NCBI GenBank assembly: GCA_902789835.1
Contig: CADAPN010000114.1
Location: forward strand, 1-6,204
DNA length: 6,204 bases
Reading direction: 5' to 3'
Origin: Oscillospiraceae bacterium
GTDB taxonomy: Bacteria > Bacillota_A > Clostridia > Oscillospirales > Oscillospiraceae
The first letter of the stretch is position 1, and each line of letters begins with the position of its first letter. Below the pieces are notes generated by a model, which saw nothing but the letters and a program-made list of their open reading frames with translations, did no database searches and had not been told where the DNA came from. Made by a program: the position numbers and the translations under genes. Below, in pieces: positions 4,815-6,204 of the stretch.

Positions 4815-6143
4815 ATGAGCTCACAGGCCGCGAAATTGAAGAAGTTAATGAAAACAACGATTCGGGACATGGCACGGAACCAAGCCCAATTTACGAGGAC
4901 ACCGGGAAGAGATTTTACTCGAAAGCGAAAACTGGACTTTGCCTCTGTGGTATCTATACTGCTCAGCATGAGCGGTGGCAGCACAACCAACAGTTTGATG
5001 GACTATTTCAAATTTGACCCAAACACAGCCAGCACATCGGCGTTTGTCCAGCAACGAGCCAAGCTGAAACCAGAAGCTATGGAATACCTGTTTCAACGCT
5101 TTGTTCAAGGAAGTCCGGTAAAGAAAACATTTCGTGGCTACAGGCTTTTAGCAGTGGACGGATCGGATCTTCGAATTTTCGCTGATCCCAACGACCCGGA
5201 ATCCTACTACCCCGGCGCAAACGGACAACAGCCCTACAGCCTGCTCCATTTGAATGCTCTGTTTGATCTGGAAAACCAAATTTATACAGACGCTTTCATT
5301 CATAAATCCCGGGGCTTGAATGAACATAAGGCGTTGATTGAAATGCTTGATCGAGCAACTATCCAACATGCTGTTCTCCTTGCCGATCGCGGATACGAAG
5401 GGTATAACAACCTTGCTCACTTACAGGAAAAAGGCTGGTCATACCTGTTTCGGATAAAAGACGGAGCAAACGGTATCGCCTCCGGACTTGCTTTACCGGA
5501 AACTGCCGAATTCGATCTCTCTGTAGAACTGCATCTTACCCGCAGACAAACCAAAGATGTGAAAGCCTTATGCTTAGCCGATCCGAATCGTTATAGGTGG
5601 CTTCCATCGCATGTGACCTTCGATTACCTTCCCATCGCAAACCGCAAGCACGATCCACTTTCTTTCTATGAACTTTCTTTTCGTATCGTCCGTTTCAGAC
5701 TCTCTGAGGATTCCTTTGAAACTGTCGTTACCAATTTGCCTGCTAACACCTTCCCTCCCGCGGAACTCAAACTCCTCTATGCCAGACGCTGGGGAATTGA
5801 AACTTCCTTCCGCCAGCTCAAATATACCCTTGGCCTTGTCCATTTCCACGCAAAAAAGGTGGAGCACATCTACCAAGAAGTATTCGCGAAACTCACCATG
5901 TACAACTTTTCTGAGCTGATTACCTCGCACGTAGTCATCCAGAAACGCAATACGAAGTATTCCTATTCGGTCAACTTCTCCGCTGCTGTACATATTTGCC
6001 GCAATTTCTTCCTGGGGTATGTGTCTCCACCCGAACTTGAAGCTTTGCTTTCGAGATTGCTCCTTCCTATTCGCCCCGGTCGAAGTAACTCTCGTAAGCC
6101 GGTTCAAAGACAACCCTTTAGCTTCCTCTATAGAGTAGCATAA
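4815..6143 (+). CDS. IS4-family DDE transposase
   Basis: The protein has 442 residues. It is a DDE-type enzyme that would cut and join the ends of its own element. The catalytic residues can be read directly: D115 in LLAVDGSD, D191 in LLADRGYEGY, and E329 within the IS4-family YREK signature, formed by Y322, R325, E329 and K336 with the exact 2-3-6 spacing. Residues about 1-100 are basic and helical and probably bind DNA. The region between D191 and E329 is long and beta-rich, as in IS4-family insertion domains. No stop, frameshift or missing catalytic residue is seen, so the enzyme may be active. The start at 4815 is set by a perfect AAGGAGG. Expression is probably held down by the two leader hairpins. 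No convincing promoter was found inside the element; TTGACG-N17-TAGAAA at 4680-4708 is a weak candidate that straddles the left end. Confidence 0.94.
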   Translation: MSSQAAKLKKLMKTTIRDMARNQAQFTRTPGRDFTRKRKLDFASVVSILLSMSGGSTTNSLMDYFKFDPNTASTSAFVQQRAKLKPEAMEYLFQRFVQGSPVKKTFRGYRLLAVDGSDLRIFADPNDPESYYPGANGQQPYSLLHLNALFDLENQIYTDAFIHKSRGLNEHKALIEMLDRATIQHAVLLADRGYEGYNNLAHLQEKGWSYLFRIKDGANGIASGLALPETAEFDLSVELHLTRRQTKDVKALCLADPNRYRWLPSHVTFDYLPIANRKHDPLSFYELSFRIVRFRLSEDSFETVVTNLPANTFPPAELKLLYARRWGIETSFRQLKYTLGLVHFHAKKVEHIYQEVFAKLTMYNFSELITSHVVIQKRNTKYSYSVNFSAAVHICRNFFLGYVSPPELEALLSRLLLPIRPGRSNSRKPVQRQPFSFLYRVA

Positions 6144-6167
6144 TTTGTCTCTTTTGAATAGTGTTTT
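6138..6167 (-). repeat. Candidate right terminal inverted repeat of the IS
   Basis: The reverse complement begins AAAACACTATTCAAAAGAGA and agrees with the left end at 20 of 30 positions. Its inner edge overlaps the transposase stop codon, so the gene runs almost to the end of the element. Confidence 0.5.
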
Positions 6168-6168
6168 T

Positions 6169-6193
6169 GGCAGACTTCTGTCTGCCTCTTTGT
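6169..6193 (+). terminator. Short hairpin after the IS, possible weak terminator
   Basis: Arms 6169-6175 (GGCAGAC) and 6180-6186 (GTCTGCC) are perfectly complementary around loop TTCT, followed by TCTTTGT. It may end the transposase transcript or belong to the DNA flanking the element. The tail is only moderately T-rich. The remaining bases to 6204 show nothing recognisable. Confidence 0.5.
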
Positions 6194-6204
6194 CATGCCT
6201 TCTT

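Larger units (their letters stand above)
4706..6167 (+). mobile_element. IS4-family insertion sequence, about 1.46 kb, apparently complete
   Basis: The element holds one intact IS4-family transposase gene. The proposed ends are an imperfect terminal inverted repeat. Positions 4706-4735 and the reverse complement of 6138-6167 agree at 20 of 30 positions by eye, including the outermost eight (AAAACACT). The size fits the family's common range of roughly 1.4-1.6 kb. The right repeat overlaps the transposase stop codon. No target-site duplication was found next to these ends, so they may be off by a few bases. The element lies between the CAP terminator and a hairpin at 6169-6186, so no visible gene is interrupted. 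The name of the element cannot be given without a database comparison. Confidence 0.65.

Noticed and set aside
4689..6158. TCTTTTGAA at 4689-4697 and again at 6150-6158 as a target-site duplication
   Set aside because: The right copy lies inside the candidate terminal repeat, and using it as a flank leaves ends with no inverted similarity. T/A-rich 9-mers of this kind recur easily here.

Overview
The window looks like chromosomal DNA from a low-to-moderate GC Firmicute, probably an anaerobic member of the Clostridia. This is inferred from the strong AAGGAGG-type ribosome binding sites, consensus sigma-A promoters, a Gram-positive surface protein built of choline/glucan-binding-type repeats, a secreted CAP-domain protein of the kind common in Firmicutes, and intrinsic terminators with long T tracts. 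The genus cannot be decided from the sequence.

Layout. (1) Positions 2-622, plus strand: the C-terminal part of a BCCT-family (betaine/carnitine/choline) transporter whose start lies outside the window. (2) Positions 627-670: a perfect 13-bp stem that can terminate transcription in both directions between two convergent genes. (3) Positions 684-3320, minus strand: a large secreted surface protein with a signal peptide, BspA-type leucine-rich repeats, and about two dozen aromatic/GW cell-wall-binding repeats. (4) Positions 3321-3722: a divergent, AT-rich control region with two near-perfect sigma-A promoters, an exact match to the WalR (YycF) box consensus, and an unexplained array of TCTTAAG-like repeats with a 9-10 bp period. 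(5) Positions 3723-4577, plus strand: a secreted CAP/SCP-domain protein with a Gln/Ser-rich linker, followed by an intrinsic terminator. (6) About 4706-6167: an apparently intact IS4-family insertion sequence with a 442-residue transposase. Two tandem perfect hairpins precede the transposase gene, and the second buries its ribosome binding site. A further hairpin follows the element.

How the genes may work together. The two divergent genes both make exported proteins without a recognised catalytic domain for cutting peptidoglycan: one is a wall-binding adhesin or scaffold, the other a CAP protein. They share a promoter region carrying TGTAAC-type half-sites. The simplest reading is an envelope gene pair under an OmpR-family wall-stress regulator of the WalR/PhoP type; this is an inference from motif matches. 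The transporter is a separate unit insulated by its terminator. The insertion sequence appears to have landed between genes without breaking a visible reading frame.
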